This document shows positions 1 to 8,120 of a stretch of 64,000 bases of DNA, one piece after another. Numbering within the stretch: position 1 is the first letter of the stretch; each line of letters starts with the position of its first letter. Below the pieces are notes generated by a model. The model did not search any database. It was not told the origin of the DNA and worked only from the letters and a program-made list of their open reading frames with translations. The position numbers and the translations under genes are program-made. The stretch covers positions 248,001 to 312,000 of the forward strand of contig CAILNX010000043.1 in the NCBI GenBank assembly GCA_903835685.1, written 5' to 3'. This stretch comes from an uncultured delta proteobacterium (lineage in GTDB: Bacteria; Desulfobacterota; Desulfovibrionia; Desulfovibrionales; Desulfovibrionaceae).

Positions 1-281
1 CCGGTCAAAAGCTTGTGGGCGTAGGCCTGGTGCCCCACGTCCCAGACGATCTTGTCCTTCTCGAAATCAAAGGAGTGGAACAGGGCCAGGGTCAGTTCGA
101 TGACCCCCAGGGAAGGGGCCAGATGCCCGCCCACCCGGGAGACCGTGTCGATGATGGTGGCCCGAAGCTCCCCGGCCAGTTGGATCAGCTCCCGGGGGGT
201 GAGCTTGGCCACCTGCCCGGGGCGTTTGATGCTCGAAAGGATGGGGGTTTCCCCGTTCTGGGCCGGGATGTTCGTGCTCAT
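1..281 (-). CDS. dxs: 1-deoxy-D-xylulose-5-phosphate synthase, N-terminal part (cut by window edge)
   Basis: Thiamine-diphosphate enzyme that joins pyruvate and glyceraldehyde 3-phosphate in the first step of the MEP isoprenoid pathway. The 93 visible residues carry the family's opening pattern: ELIQLAGELR, IIDTVSRVGGHLAPSLG, then WDVGHQAYAHKLLTG just before the edge. The ATG at 281 follows TTGGAG with a 4-base gap. The gene lies 27 bases after ispA in the same direction, and ispG is also on this strand, so three isoprenoid genes sit within 7 kb. The protein is normally about 620-640 residues; the rest lies outside the window. Confidence 0.95.
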   Translation of the reverse strand, partial: MSTNIPAQNGETPILSSIKRPGQVAKLTPRELIQLAGELRATIIDTVSRVGGHLAPSLGVIELTLALFHSFDFEKDKIVWDVGHQAYAHKLLT

Positions 282-308
282 GGACTCCAACCGTTGAAAT
301 AAGGTGAG

Positions 309-1190
309 TTACTGGACCCGGTCCACGATGTAACGGGCCAGGGCGCGCAGGAAATCGGCCTGGACACCCTGGTAGGGGGCCAGGCATTCCAGAGCCTTGT
401 CCCGGTATTTCTCGGCCTGCCGCTTGCTTTCCTCCAGGCCCAGGAGCTTGGGGTAGGTGGTCTTGTCGTTGCCCTGGTCGCTGCCCACGGGCTTGCCCAG
501 GGTCTTCTCGTCGCCCACCACGTCCAGGATGTCGTCCACGATCTGGAAGGACACCCCGATGGCCCGGCCATAGCGGTCGGCCCGGCCCAGATCCTCGGCC
601 GAGGCCCCGGCCAGGATGGCTCCGGCCAGGCAGGACACGGTGATGAGCGCCCCGGTCTTCATGGAATGCATGGTTTTCAGCTCTTCCAGGCTCACGGCGT
701 CCTTGCCGGTGTACTGCATGTCCAGAACCTGGCCGCCGACCATGCCCCTGGCCCCGGCCGCCTCGGCCACGGCCTGGGCCGCGCTGACCACCCGCTCCGG
801 GGGAAGCGCGGCCGAGAGCATGAGCCCGAAGGCCTCGGTGAGCAGGCCGTCGCCAGCCAGGATGGCCGTGGCCTCGTCGAACTGCTTGTGGTTGGTGGGC
901 TTGCCCCGGCGCAGATCGTCGTTATCCATGGCCGGAAGGTCGTCGTGGATCAGGGAATAGGTGTGGATCAGCTCCAGGCTGGCCGCAAAGGGCATGGCCG
1001 CCTCGGGGTCCAGCCCGAGCAACTCGGCCCAGACCAGGACCAGGACCGGCCGCAGGCGCTTGCCCCCGGCCATGAGGCTGTAGTCCATGGCCGCCCGCAG
1101 GCGCTCGGGGATGTTGCGGTGGTTCAGACAATCAGCCAGAAAGGCCTCCACGTCCCGGGCCTTGGCTCTCAGTTCGTCCTTCACGTTCAT
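309..1190 (-). CDS. ispA: Farnesyl/geranyl diphosphate synthase (polyprenyl synthetase family)
   Basis: Condenses isopentenyl diphosphate with dimethylallyl or geranyl diphosphate to make C15 (or C20) prenyl diphosphates. At 293 residues the length is normal. The first Asp-rich motif is DDLPAMD at residues 83-89 with RRGKPT behind it, and the second is DDILD at 219-223, followed by GKPVGSD. These bind the Mg-diphosphate. The ATG overlaps the xseB stop as ATGA (1187-1190), so translation is probably coupled. dxs follows directly. Chain length cannot be fixed from sequence alone. Confidence 0.95.
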   Translation of the reverse strand: MNVKDELRAKARDVEAFLADCLNHRNIPERLRAAMDYSLMAGGKRLRPVLVLVWAELLGLDPEAAMPFAASLELIHTYSLIHDDLPAMDNDDLRRGKPTNHKQFDEATAILAGDGLLTEAFGLMLSAALPPERVVSAAQAVAEAAGARGMVGGQVLDMQYTGKDAVSLEELKTMHSMKTGALITVSCLAGAILAGASAEDLGRADRYGRAIGVSFQIVDDILDVVGDEKTLGKPVGSDQGNDKTTYPKLLGLEESKRQAEKYRDKALECLAPYQGVQADFLRALARYIVDRVQ

Positions 1191-1453
1191 GCCCCGTCCT
1201 CTCCCTCGCCGGGCGCGCGGCCCCCGGCCTCTTCGGCCCGGAAGGCCTCGAATTCCTGGATCAGCCCGTCGGCCGCCACCTTGACCTCGTTCCTGGCCTT
1301 TTTCAACTGTCCCGAGCAGGACTTGGCCAGTCCCAGGCCTTCCTTGAACAGGGCCACGCCGGACTCCAGGGGCAGGTCCCCCTGCTCCAACTGGGCCACG
1401 ATCTTTTTCAGGCGCTCCAGGTTCCGCTCGAATTCGTCCACGCGCTTGGCCAT
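1187..1453 (-). CDS. xseB: Exodeoxyribonuclease VII small subunit
   Basis: Small helical subunit that binds XseA to form exonuclease VII, which degrades single-stranded DNA to oligonucleotides. The family core is clear: FERNLERLKKIVAQLEQGDL followed by PLE and a GLGLAKSCSGQLKKA helix. I chose the ATG at 1453 because AGGA lies 8 bases upstream; an in-frame TTG at 1474 would add seven residues and has no better site. The 88-residue product has an acidic Gly/Glu tail. Its stop overlaps the ispA start. xseA lies two genes upstream, separated by the M23 peptidase. Confidence 0.93.
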   Translation of the reverse strand: MAKRVDEFERNLERLKKIVAQLEQGDLPLESGVALFKEGLGLAKSCSGQLKKARNEVKVAADGLIQEFEAFRAEEAGGRAPGEGEDGA

Positions 1454-1491
1454 GTTCTTCCTGCTGGATAACAAAAATTCACCGCCGGGCC

Positions 1492-2475
1492 TCAGCCCAG
1501 CAGCGGGGCCGGGTCCACCAGTCCGCCGGGCACGCGCAGGCCCAGGTGCAGATGCGGCCCCGTGGCCCTTCCGCTGGCCCCCACGGCCCCGAGCACGGTT
1601 CCGCGCCCCACTGTTTCCCCCTCTTTAACCGATATTTCCGAGAGGTGGAAGTACATGGAGAAGACCCCGCCGCCATGATCCAGGTATACGGATCGGCCCG
1701 AATAGTAGTGCTCGGCGGCCAGAACCACCTGTCCCTGGGCACAGGCCTGGACCGGCGTGCCCACTGCCCCGCGAAAATCCAGGCCCCGGTGTGGGGCCTT
1801 GGGCTTGTTGTTGAGCACCCGGCGCAGGCCGTAGGGGCTTAAAATCACGCCGTCCACGGGCCGCAAAAGGGGCAGGGTCCACAGCCTGCGCGCGCTGGCC
1901 TGGGCCAGGATGCGGGCCACGGCCTCGCGTTCGACGCGGGTGCGCTCCTCCACGGCCGGGCTCGGGGGCGTGACCATGGCCTCGGGCAGATTCAGTCTCT
2001 CCTGCGGATAGGCCCGGCCAATGATCTCCACCTTCTGCCGAAAGGTCCGCGCCCCGGACACGGACTCCAGGGACACGGCCAGGTCCCGGGTGGCGGTCCA
2101 GGTCTGGGCCTTGGCCGTCCCGCTCATGTGGGTCAGGTCCAGGCCGACGAGTTCCTGGGCCAGGCCCGGCTCGTTCGCCGGGCCCACCGGGTCAAGGCCC
2201 CGGTCCACGAAAAGCTCCAGCCGCGCCCCGTCCCAGTCCAGGAAGACCCTGGCCCGGGGCGGCACGTTCTCCACCCGGAGTTCAAAGGCTTGGCCCACGG
2301 CCGCCCGGGCCGGACAGACCAGCCAGGGCTCGGGCGTCCCGGTTGAGGCCGAATTGGTGGCCGGATTGGCGGCCCAAGTCATGGCCGGACAGGCCAGCCA
2401 GGCCCCGGCCAGGGCGGTTCGACCCAAAAGGCCCAGAAATTCGCGGCGATCCGAAATTCCTTGGGGATATTTCAC
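1492..2475 (-). CDS. M23-family metallopeptidase, probable Tat-exported murein hydrolase
   Basis: Predicted Zn endopeptidase acting on peptidoglycan cross-links outside the inner membrane. The C-terminal LytM/M23 domain spans about residues 205-327, with zinc and catalytic positions H229 and D233 (HRGLD) and H307/H309 (PHLHLG). The N-terminus reads DRREFLGLL then a hydrophobic stretch ending near AMTWA, which fits a twin-arginine signal. Residues 40-200 hold an unassigned Ig-like segment. It starts with GTG overlapping the xseA stop (GTGA). Whether it is catalytic or a regulator of amidases cannot be told, but all Zn ligands are present. Confidence 0.88.
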   Translation of the reverse strand: MKYPQGISDRREFLGLLGRTALAGAWLACPAMTWAANPATNSASTGTPEPWLVCPARAAVGQAFELRVENVPPRARVFLDWDGARLELFVDRGLDPVGPANEPGLAQELVGLDLTHMSGTAKAQTWTATRDLAVSLESVSGARTFRQKVEIIGRAYPQERLNLPEAMVTPPSPAVEERTRVEREAVARILAQASARRLWTLPLLRPVDGVILSPYGLRRVLNNKPKAPHRGLDFRGAVGTPVQACAQGQVVLAAEHYYSGRSVYLDHGGGVFSMYFHLSEISVKEGETVGRGTVLGAVGASGRATGPHLHLGLRVPGGLVDPAPLLG

Positions 2476-3902
2476 GGCCGCTCCCCCTCACCGTCCACCG
2501 TGGCCGCCACCTGGCCGTCGGCCACGGTGATGTCCAGGCCGTCCCCGGGCCGCACCTCGCCAGGGTGGCGCAGGAACCGGCCGGTGCGCCGCACCCGCAC
2601 CAGGCTGTAGCCCTGCTCCAGGGGCCGCATGGGGTCCAGGGGCAGGAACCCGGCCTGCAAGGTCCCGAAGCGGGCCTCGGTCGCGGCCAGATGGGCCTGC
2701 CCGGCCCGGCCCAGGCGTCCGGCCAAGGAAAAAAGATCGTTCTCGCGCGACGTGAGGTCCCGCAAAGGGGCGTCCAGTCTCAGGGCCGCCACCTGCCGGG
2801 CCAGGTCATCCTCGCGCACCCGCAGGAAATCCGTCCCGGCCCGGTTCAGGCCGGACAGGGCGTTCTCGAAACGCTCGGAAAGATTTTCCAGCCGTTTCCG
2901 CGGGGAGACCAGGCCAAGCGAGCGCACCAGCCGAGCCAAATCCTCGTGCTTGTCCGCGTGAAAATGGGCGAAGGCCCGGCGCACATCCAGCTCCAGGTCG
3001 TCCACGGCCTGGACCAGGGTGGCCCGCTCGGTCCACAGGAGCTGGGCCGCATGCGACGGCGTGGCTGCCCGCAGGTCGGCGCAATAATCCGCGATGGTCA
3101 CGTCCACCTCGTGCCCCACCCCGCAGACCACCGGGACCGGGCAGTCCTTCACGGCCCGGGCCACGGTCTCGGTGTTGAAGGCCCAGAGGTCCTCGATGGA
3201 CCCGCCGCCCCGGATCAGGGCCACGGCCTGGGGCCAACCCTGGGCGCAGGCCTCGCTCATGGCCCGGGCGATCATCTCCGGCGCAGCCTCGCCCTGGACC
3301 AGGGTGGGATGGATGCGTATTTCCGCGCCCAGGCCCCGGCCTTGAGCCAGGCGTAAAAAATCATGCACGGCCGCGCCGCCCAGGGCCGTGACCACGGCCA
3401 CCCGGGCCGGGTTCACGGGCAGGGGCCGCTTGCGGGCCGCGTCGAACCAGCCCCGCTCGGCCAGGTCGCGCTTCAAGGTCTCGAAAGCCAGGTACAGGTC
3501 GCCCAGGCCCTGGGGCTGGACCAGTTCGGCGGCCAGTTGGTAGGCCCCGCGCGGGGGATAGACCGTGAGCCGCCCGGCGCACAGGGCCTCGGCCCCGTCA
3601 GCCAGGACCGGCATCGGGCCTTCGATCACCTCTCCGGTCAGGGGATGCACCCGGGCCTGGCTCGAAACAGTGGCGTCCGCCCCGTCCCCGTCCTCCCCGT
3701 CACCGCCCAGGCCGAACTGGCGGTTGCGGAACCAGACCACGGACAGGGAGGCGTTCGTGTCCTTCAGGGTGAAGTATATATGCCCCGAGGAGGGCCGGGC
3801 CAGGTTGCTCACCTGGCCCTTGACCCAGACAAAAGGGAACTCGGCTTCCAGAGAGTCCTTGACCTGGCGGGTCAGTTCGGAGACGGAGAGGATGCGGGGC
3901 AT
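2472..3902 (-). CDS. xseA: Exodeoxyribonuclease VII large subunit
   Basis: Catalytic subunit of exonuclease VII (single-strand DNA degradation). The 476-residue protein has an N-terminal OB-fold (WVKGQVSNLARPSSGHIYFTL), the conserved core with VAVVTALGGAAVHDF and ALIRGGGSIEDLWAFN, and PVVCGVGHEVDVTIADYCAD before the long coiled-coil region. The C-terminus has the LEQGYSLVR motif. An Asp/Gly-rich insert near residues 65-80 is not typical. ATG start at 3902; the stop overlaps the next gene. It forms a cluster with xseB and ispA. Confidence 0.96.
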   Translation of the reverse strand: MPRILSVSELTRQVKDSLEAEFPFVWVKGQVSNLARPSSGHIYFTLKDTNASLSVVWFRNRQFGLGGDGEDGDGADATVSSQARVHPLTGEVIEGPMPVLADGAEALCAGRLTVYPPRGAYQLAAELVQPQGLGDLYLAFETLKRDLAERGWFDAARKRPLPVNPARVAVVTALGGAAVHDFLRLAQGRGLGAEIRIHPTLVQGEAAPEMIARAMSEACAQGWPQAVALIRGGGSIEDLWAFNTETVARAVKDCPVPVVCGVGHEVDVTIADYCADLRAATPSHAAQLLWTERATLVQAVDDLELDVRRAFAHFHADKHEDLARLVRSLGLVSPRKRLENLSERFENALSGLNRAGTDFLRVREDDLARQVAALRLDAPLRDLTSRENDLFSLAGRLGRAGQAHLAATEARFGTLQAGFLPLDPMRPLEQGYSLVRVRRTGRFLRHPGEVRPGDGLDITVADGQVAATVDGEGERP

Positions 3903-3911
3903 GGCGGCGGG

Positions 3912-4238
3912 TCAGGCGATATCCACCCGTACCCCATGACGCCGGGCCAGTTCGACCACCATGCTGGAATCGTCCTCGTCGTACTGGCGCTGACCGCAGG
4001 GTATGGGTTCGATACGGCTGTCCGTGCGGGCGGCCAGTCGCCACAGGGACTGGGCGTCGGCCCGGTCCCGGGGGCCGTCGTAACGCGGGGAGACCACCAG
4101 AAGATCAATGTCGCTCTCCCCGTGGGCCAGGCCGGTGGCCTGGGAGCCGAACACGACCCCATGGTCCACGGCGATTCCGCTGGCCTGCACGGCCCGCAAG
4201 AAAGTCCGCACCGACGTGATTACTGATTCATCAACCAT
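3912..4238 (-). CDS. Small MNT-type nucleotidyltransferase domain protein
   Basis: A 108-residue minimal nucleotidyltransferase of the Pol-beta superfamily. The catalytic pattern is present: GSQATG starting at residue 31 and the Asp pair at D43 and D45 (SDIDLLVVS). Such proteins usually transfer nucleotides to a partner and often form the MNT half of MNT/HEPN toxin-antitoxin pairs, but no HEPN gene lies next to it here. The ATG follows GGAGG with a 5-base gap. It sits between xseA and proS on the same strand. Substrate unknown. Confidence 0.8.
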   Translation of the reverse strand: MVDESVITSVRTFLRAVQASGIAVDHGVVFGSQATGLAHGESDIDLLVVSPRYDGPRDRADAQSLWRLAARTDSRIEPIPCGQRQYDEDDSSMVVELARRHGVRVDIA

Positions 4239-4264
4239 CGCGCCTCCGGTCTCTCGGACCAGGG

Positions 4265-6016
4265 TTACGCCCCCCAGCCCCCGTGCACGTCCTTGCGCCA
4301 GGCCGCGAATGCGGCCGCGAAATCAGCCACGGGAAGCTCGGTCTTGACGCCCGTGCGGCGGTCCTTGGCCTCCACGATGCCGTTGGCCAGGCCCTTGCCG
4401 CCCACCACGATCTGCATGGGATAGCCCACCAGGTCCGCGTCCTTGAACTTGACCCCGGGCCGCTCGTCCCGGTCGTCCAGGGCGGCCTCGATCCCGGCCT
4501 CGATCATGGCCAGGTACAGTTCCTCGGCCTTGGCCGCCACCTCGGGCTCCTTGCCGCCCAGGGACATGACCACCACCTCGAAGGGCGCGATGGCCGGGGG
4601 CCAGATGATCCCGTTCTCGTCGTGGTTCTGCTCAATGGCCGCGGCCACGATCCGGGACACCCCGATGCCGTAACAGCCCATGATCATGAACTGCTCGCGG
4701 CCATTCTCGTCCAGGAACTTGGCGTTCATGGTCTGGCTGTATTTCAAGCCCAGCTTGAACACGTGCCCGACCTCGATGCCCCGCTTGAACTCGATGCCGC
4801 CCCCGCAGCGCGGGCAGGGGTCCGTGGCCGCGATGACCCGCAGGTCGCCGAATTCGATGTTCGCCCCGCAATCCCGGGACAGGCTCACATTGGTGTAGTG
4901 GGCATCGGTCTTGTTGGCCCCGGTGACCCAGGCGTCACCGTGTTTCAGCTCGTTGTCGGCCAGGATGCGCGTGACCGAGAGCATGCCCCGCACCGGCCCG
5001 GCGAACCCGACCTCGGCCGAGGTCCAGGCCTTGACCTGCTCGGGCGTGGCCAGGGTCACGGTGGTGGCGTTCAAACGGTTCTTCAGCTTCACCTCGTTCA
5101 TCTCCCGGTCCCCGCGCACCAGGGCGGCCACTGCTTGTCCATCCACATCATAGAGCAGGGTCTTGATCAGCCGGGCGGCCGGAATCTTCAGAAAGGCGCA
5201 GACCTCCTCCACGGTGTGCTTGCCCGGGGTGGACACCTCGGCCAGGGCGCCGCAGCCGCAGGCCTCGCCGCTGGGCTTATCAGAGGACGGGGTGGCATCC
5301 ATCACCTCGGCCCGCTCCAGGTTGGCGGCGTAGGCGCAGGCCGTACAGGCCGCGATGGTGTCCTCGCCGGTCTCGGCCAGGACCATGAATTCGTGGGAGA
5401 AATTTCCGCCGATGGCCCCGGAGTCGGCCTCCACGGCCCGGAACATGAGGCCTAAGCGCCGGAAGGTCCGGTCATAGGCGTGGTACATGTCCCAGTAGCT
5501 CTTGTCCGCCCCGGCCTCGTCCTTGTCAAAGGAGTAGGCGTCCTTCATGACGAACTCCCGGCCGCGCATGAGCCCGAAACGGGGCCGGATCTCGTCCCGG
5601 AACTTGGTCTGGACCTGGTAGAGATTCAGTGGGAGCTGGCGGTAGGAGCGCACCTCGCCGCGCACCAGGTCCGTGACCACCTCCTCGTGGGTGGGTCCCA
5701 GGCAGTAGTCCCGGCCGTGGCGGTCGGCAAAACGCAGGAGCTCCTTGCCGTAGTACTCCCAGCGGCCGGTCTCGCGCCAGAGGTCAGCGGGCTGCACCGA
5801 GGGCATGAGAATTTCCTGAGCCCCGGCCCGGTTCATCTCGGCCCGGCAGATGTCCGCGACCTTGTTCAATATTTTCAGGCCCAGGGGCAGATAGGTGTAG
5901 ATGCCCGAGGTCAGTTTGCGGATCATCCCGGCCCGCAGAAGCAGTTTATGGCTGATGACCTCGGCCTCGGCCGGGACTTCCTTCAGGGTGGGGGCGTAGA
6001 AACGGCTCAAACGCAT
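4265..6016 (-). CDS. proS: Prolyl-tRNA synthetase, bacterial type
   Basis: Class II aminoacyl-tRNA synthetase charging tRNA-Pro. The 583 residues match the bacterial long form: catalytic motif 1 region from residue 1, motif 2 around [20 protein letters not shown], an INS editing domain in the middle (the YbaK-like segment with AACTACAY and GKHTVEEV), motif 3 [13 protein letters not shown], and a C-terminal anticodon-binding domain (VVMSLGG onward). ATG start at 6016, three bases after the ispG stop, so the two are likely co-transcribed. Confidence 0.97.
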   Translation of the reverse strand: MRLSRFYAPTLKEVPAEAEVISHKLLLRAGMIRKLTSGIYTYLPLGLKILNKVADICRAEMNRAGAQEILMPSVQPADLWRETGRWEYYGKELLRFADRHGRDYCLGPTHEEVVTDLVRGEVRSYRQLPLNLYQVQTKFRDEIRPRFGLMRGREFVMKDAYSFDKDEAGADKSYWDMYHAYDRTFRRLGLMFRAVEADSGAIGGNFSHEFMVLAETGEDTIAACTACAYAANLERAEVMDATPSSDKPSGEACGCGALAEVSTPGKHTVEEVCAFLKIPAARLIKTLLYDVDGQAVAALVRGDREMNEVKLKNRLNATTVTLATPEQVKAWTSAEVGFAGPVRGMLSVTRILADNELKHGDAWVTGANKTDAHYTNVSLSRDCGANIEFGDLRVIAATDPCPRCGGGIEFKRGIEVGHVFKLGLKYSQTMNAKFLDENGREQFMIMGCYGIGVSRIVAAAIEQNHDENGIIWPPAIAPFEVVVMSLGGKEPEVAAKAEELYLAMIEAGIEAALDDRDERPGVKFKDADLVGYPMQIVVGGKGLANGIVEAKDRRTGVKTELPVADFAAAFAAWRKDVHGGWGA

Positions 6017-6019
6017 GAC

Positions 6020-7111
6020 TTATGCTCTCCTTTCGGCCAAAAAAGCTTCCAGTTCCTTCATGAACTCAGGGATGAGGTTCTCCTCGCCCCGGATTTTCCG
6101 CACCACTTCGCCTTTCTTGAAAATGACCCCCAGGCCCCGGCCTCCGGCAATGCCGATGTCCGCCTCCCGGGCCTCGCCCGGGCCGTTCACCACGCAGCCC
6201 ATGACCGCCACGGAAAACACCTCGCTCACCCCACGCAGCTTGTCCTCCACAGCCTCGGCCAGCTCGATGAGCTCGATCTCGGTGCGGCCGCAGGTGGGGC
6301 AGGACACGATCTCCGGGCCGCGCGCGCGCAGGCCGAGGGCGCGGAGTATCTCCCAGGCCACCCCGATCTCGGCCACCGGGTCGTGGGTCAAAGACACCCG
6401 CAGGGTGTCGCCCAGGCCCTCGTGGAGCAGAATCCCAAGACCCACGGCGGATTTCACCGCGCCGCGCAACAACGTCCCGGCCTCGGTGATGCCGATGTGC
6501 AGGGGGTAGTCCACCCGGGTGGACAGCAGCCTATAGGCCGCGATGGTGTCCAGGACATTGGAGGATTTGAGGGAAATCTTGATGGCCTCGAAGTTGCGGT
6601 CCTCAAGCAGGCGCACGTGTTCGAGCGCGCTCTCGACCATGGCCTCGGGCGTGGGGCCGCCGAATTTCTCCAGGAGCTTCTTGTCCACGGACCCGCTGTT
6701 CACCCCGATGCGGATGGGCACGCCCGCCTTCTTGGCCGCGTCCACCACGGCGTCCACCTTGCGCTTGCCGCCGATGTTGCCCGGGTTGATGCGCAGGCCC
6801 TGGATGCCCGCGTCCACGGCAGTCAGGGCCAGGCGGTAGTCGAAATGGATGTCGGCCACCAGGGGCACGGGCGAGGCCTTGCACAGGTCGAACAGGGCCT
6901 TGGCCGCAGCCTCGTCGGGCACGGCCAGGCGCACGATCTCGCACCCGGCCTCGGCCAGGCGGCCAATCTGCCCGGACGTGGACAAGACGTCGCGGGTGTC
7001 CGTGTTGCACATGCTCTGCACCCGCACGGGGTTGTCCCCGCCGATGCCCACATTGCCGATGCTGATGGCCCGGGTTCGTTTGCGCTCGATCATCGGGAGG
7101 GGATACTTCAT
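6020..7111 (-). CDS. ispG: (E)-4-hydroxy-3-methylbut-2-enyl-diphosphate synthase
   Basis: Iron-sulfur enzyme of the MEP pathway that reduces the cyclic diphosphate MEcPP to HMBPP. The C-terminal half has the cluster ligands CPTCGR and CVVNGPGE; the N-terminal TIM barrel has VGIGGDNPVRVQSM and INPGNIG. I take the ATG at 7111, giving 363 residues; a TTG at 7150 would extend it and overlap the preceding gene, and the ATG at 7093 has no ribosome site. The GGGGAA next to the chosen ATG is very close, so the start is somewhat uncertain. Confidence 0.95.
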   Translation of the reverse strand: MKYPLPMIERKRTRAISIGNVGIGGDNPVRVQSMCNTDTRDVLSTSGQIGRLAEAGCEIVRLAVPDEAAAKALFDLCKASPVPLVADIHFDYRLALTAVDAGIQGLRINPGNIGGKRKVDAVVDAAKKAGVPIRIGVNSGSVDKKLLEKFGGPTPEAMVESALEHVRLLEDRNFEAIKISLKSSNVLDTIAAYRLLSTRVDYPLHIGITEAGTLLRGAVKSAVGLGILLHEGLGDTLRVSLTHDPVAEIGVAWEILRALGLRARGPEIVSCPTCGRTEIELIELAEAVEDKLRGVSEVFSVAVMGCVVNGPGEAREADIGIAGGRGLGVIFKKGEVVRKIRGEENLIPEFMKELEAFLAERRA

Positions 7112-7136
7112 TTCCCCGGGCAAGCCAAGATGGAGG

Positions 7137-8102
7137 CTACCCGACCACAAAATACCCCACCGTCACCAACGCGATGGAGGCGGCCCGCAGGAGCTGGTTC
7201 TGGAAGATGAGCTTGGCGGCCAGTCGGGGCTTGAAGATGCCCGCGTAGTAGGGGAACTGGTGGCGCACGGCGCGCATGGGTGAGGACAGGATGTTGCCCA
7301 AAAGCAGGGCCAGCACGGTCTGCTTGGCCGTGAGTCCGCCAGCGCCCAGGAGCGACCCGGCTGCGGCCAGACCGGCCGTGGATTCGGCCGCGATGTGGAA
7401 CACCACCACGCCCAAGGCCTCGGAGGGCAGCCAGGAGAAGAGCCCGCCGGTGCTATTCAGCAGGTCCTGGAGCCGGTCGAACAGCCCGTAGCGCTTGAGA
7501 AAAAAGAAGAGCACGAAGATGGGCGCGGTGATGAACACCACCTTGGGCAGACGGCGCAGAAAGCGTTTCCAGGCCTTGGCCAGGGCAGCCCGGAAGTCGG
7601 TCTTCTGCTCGTCTTTCAGCATGCAGGACACGCAACCCTCGGGCAGGGGCGGCAGAAGGACATGGCCCATGCAGACGATGAGCGCCGTACGCAGAACGGC
7701 CGCGAACAGGGTCAGGCCCACGTAGATGAAGGCGATCGGTCCCAGAAAGGGCGCGGCCACGAAGAAGATGGTGGGCAGGTGCAGAAAGAAGGTGGGCAGG
7801 CTGTTGAATAGGTTGGAGATGACCACCTCGCGCTCGGTGAGCTTTCCCTGTTCCAGGGCCTCGGAGAGCATGGAGTTGGAGGCCACCCCGGAAAAAAAGG
7901 CCATGGAAAAGCTGGCCCCGGAGATGTCTTTCAACCGAGCCCAGCGCACCAGGACCGAGGCAGGCCGGGCCATGGCCCGGGTCCAGTTCAGGGCCTCGAT
8001 GATGTTGCCGATAATCAGCCCAATGCTGATGGAAACCGTCAAGCTTATCAAAGGCTTGACAATAGCAGACCACAACAGGGTCACTGAGAGTTCAGCGTTC
8101 AT
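7137..8102 (-). CDS. Nucleoside-recognition (Gate) domain membrane protein
   Basis: Polytopic inner-membrane protein of the nucleoside-recognition/SpmA-SpmB-like family, function unproven. Several strongly hydrophobic helices are visible across the length, and the family pattern around FSMAFFSGVASNSMLSEAL, SNLFNSLPTFFLHL and HIAAESTAGLAAAGSLL is present. A short loop near residues 165-175 has CVSC. The start is ATG at 8102 with a purine-rich AAAGAGA just upstream; TTG at 8117 is the alternative. It lies 18 bases after rnr in the same direction. Transport of a small solute is plausible but inferred. Confidence 0.82.
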   Translation of the reverse strand: MNAELSVTLLWSAIVKPLISLTVSISIGLIIGNIIEALNWTRAMARPASVLVRWARLKDISGASFSMAFFSGVASNSMLSEALEQGKLTEREVVISNLFNSLPTFFLHLPTIFFVAAPFLGPIAFIYVGLTLFAAVLRTALIVCMGHVLLPPLPEGCVSCMLKDEQKTDFRAALAKAWKRFLRRLPKVVFITAPIFVLFFFLKRYGLFDRLQDLLNSTGGLFSWLPSEALGVVVFHIAAESTAGLAAAGSLLGAGGLTAKQTVLALLLGNILSSPMRAVRHQFPYYAGIFKPRLAAKLIFQNQLLRAASIALVTVGYFVVG

Positions 8103-8120
8103 TCTCTTTATACCCAAAAG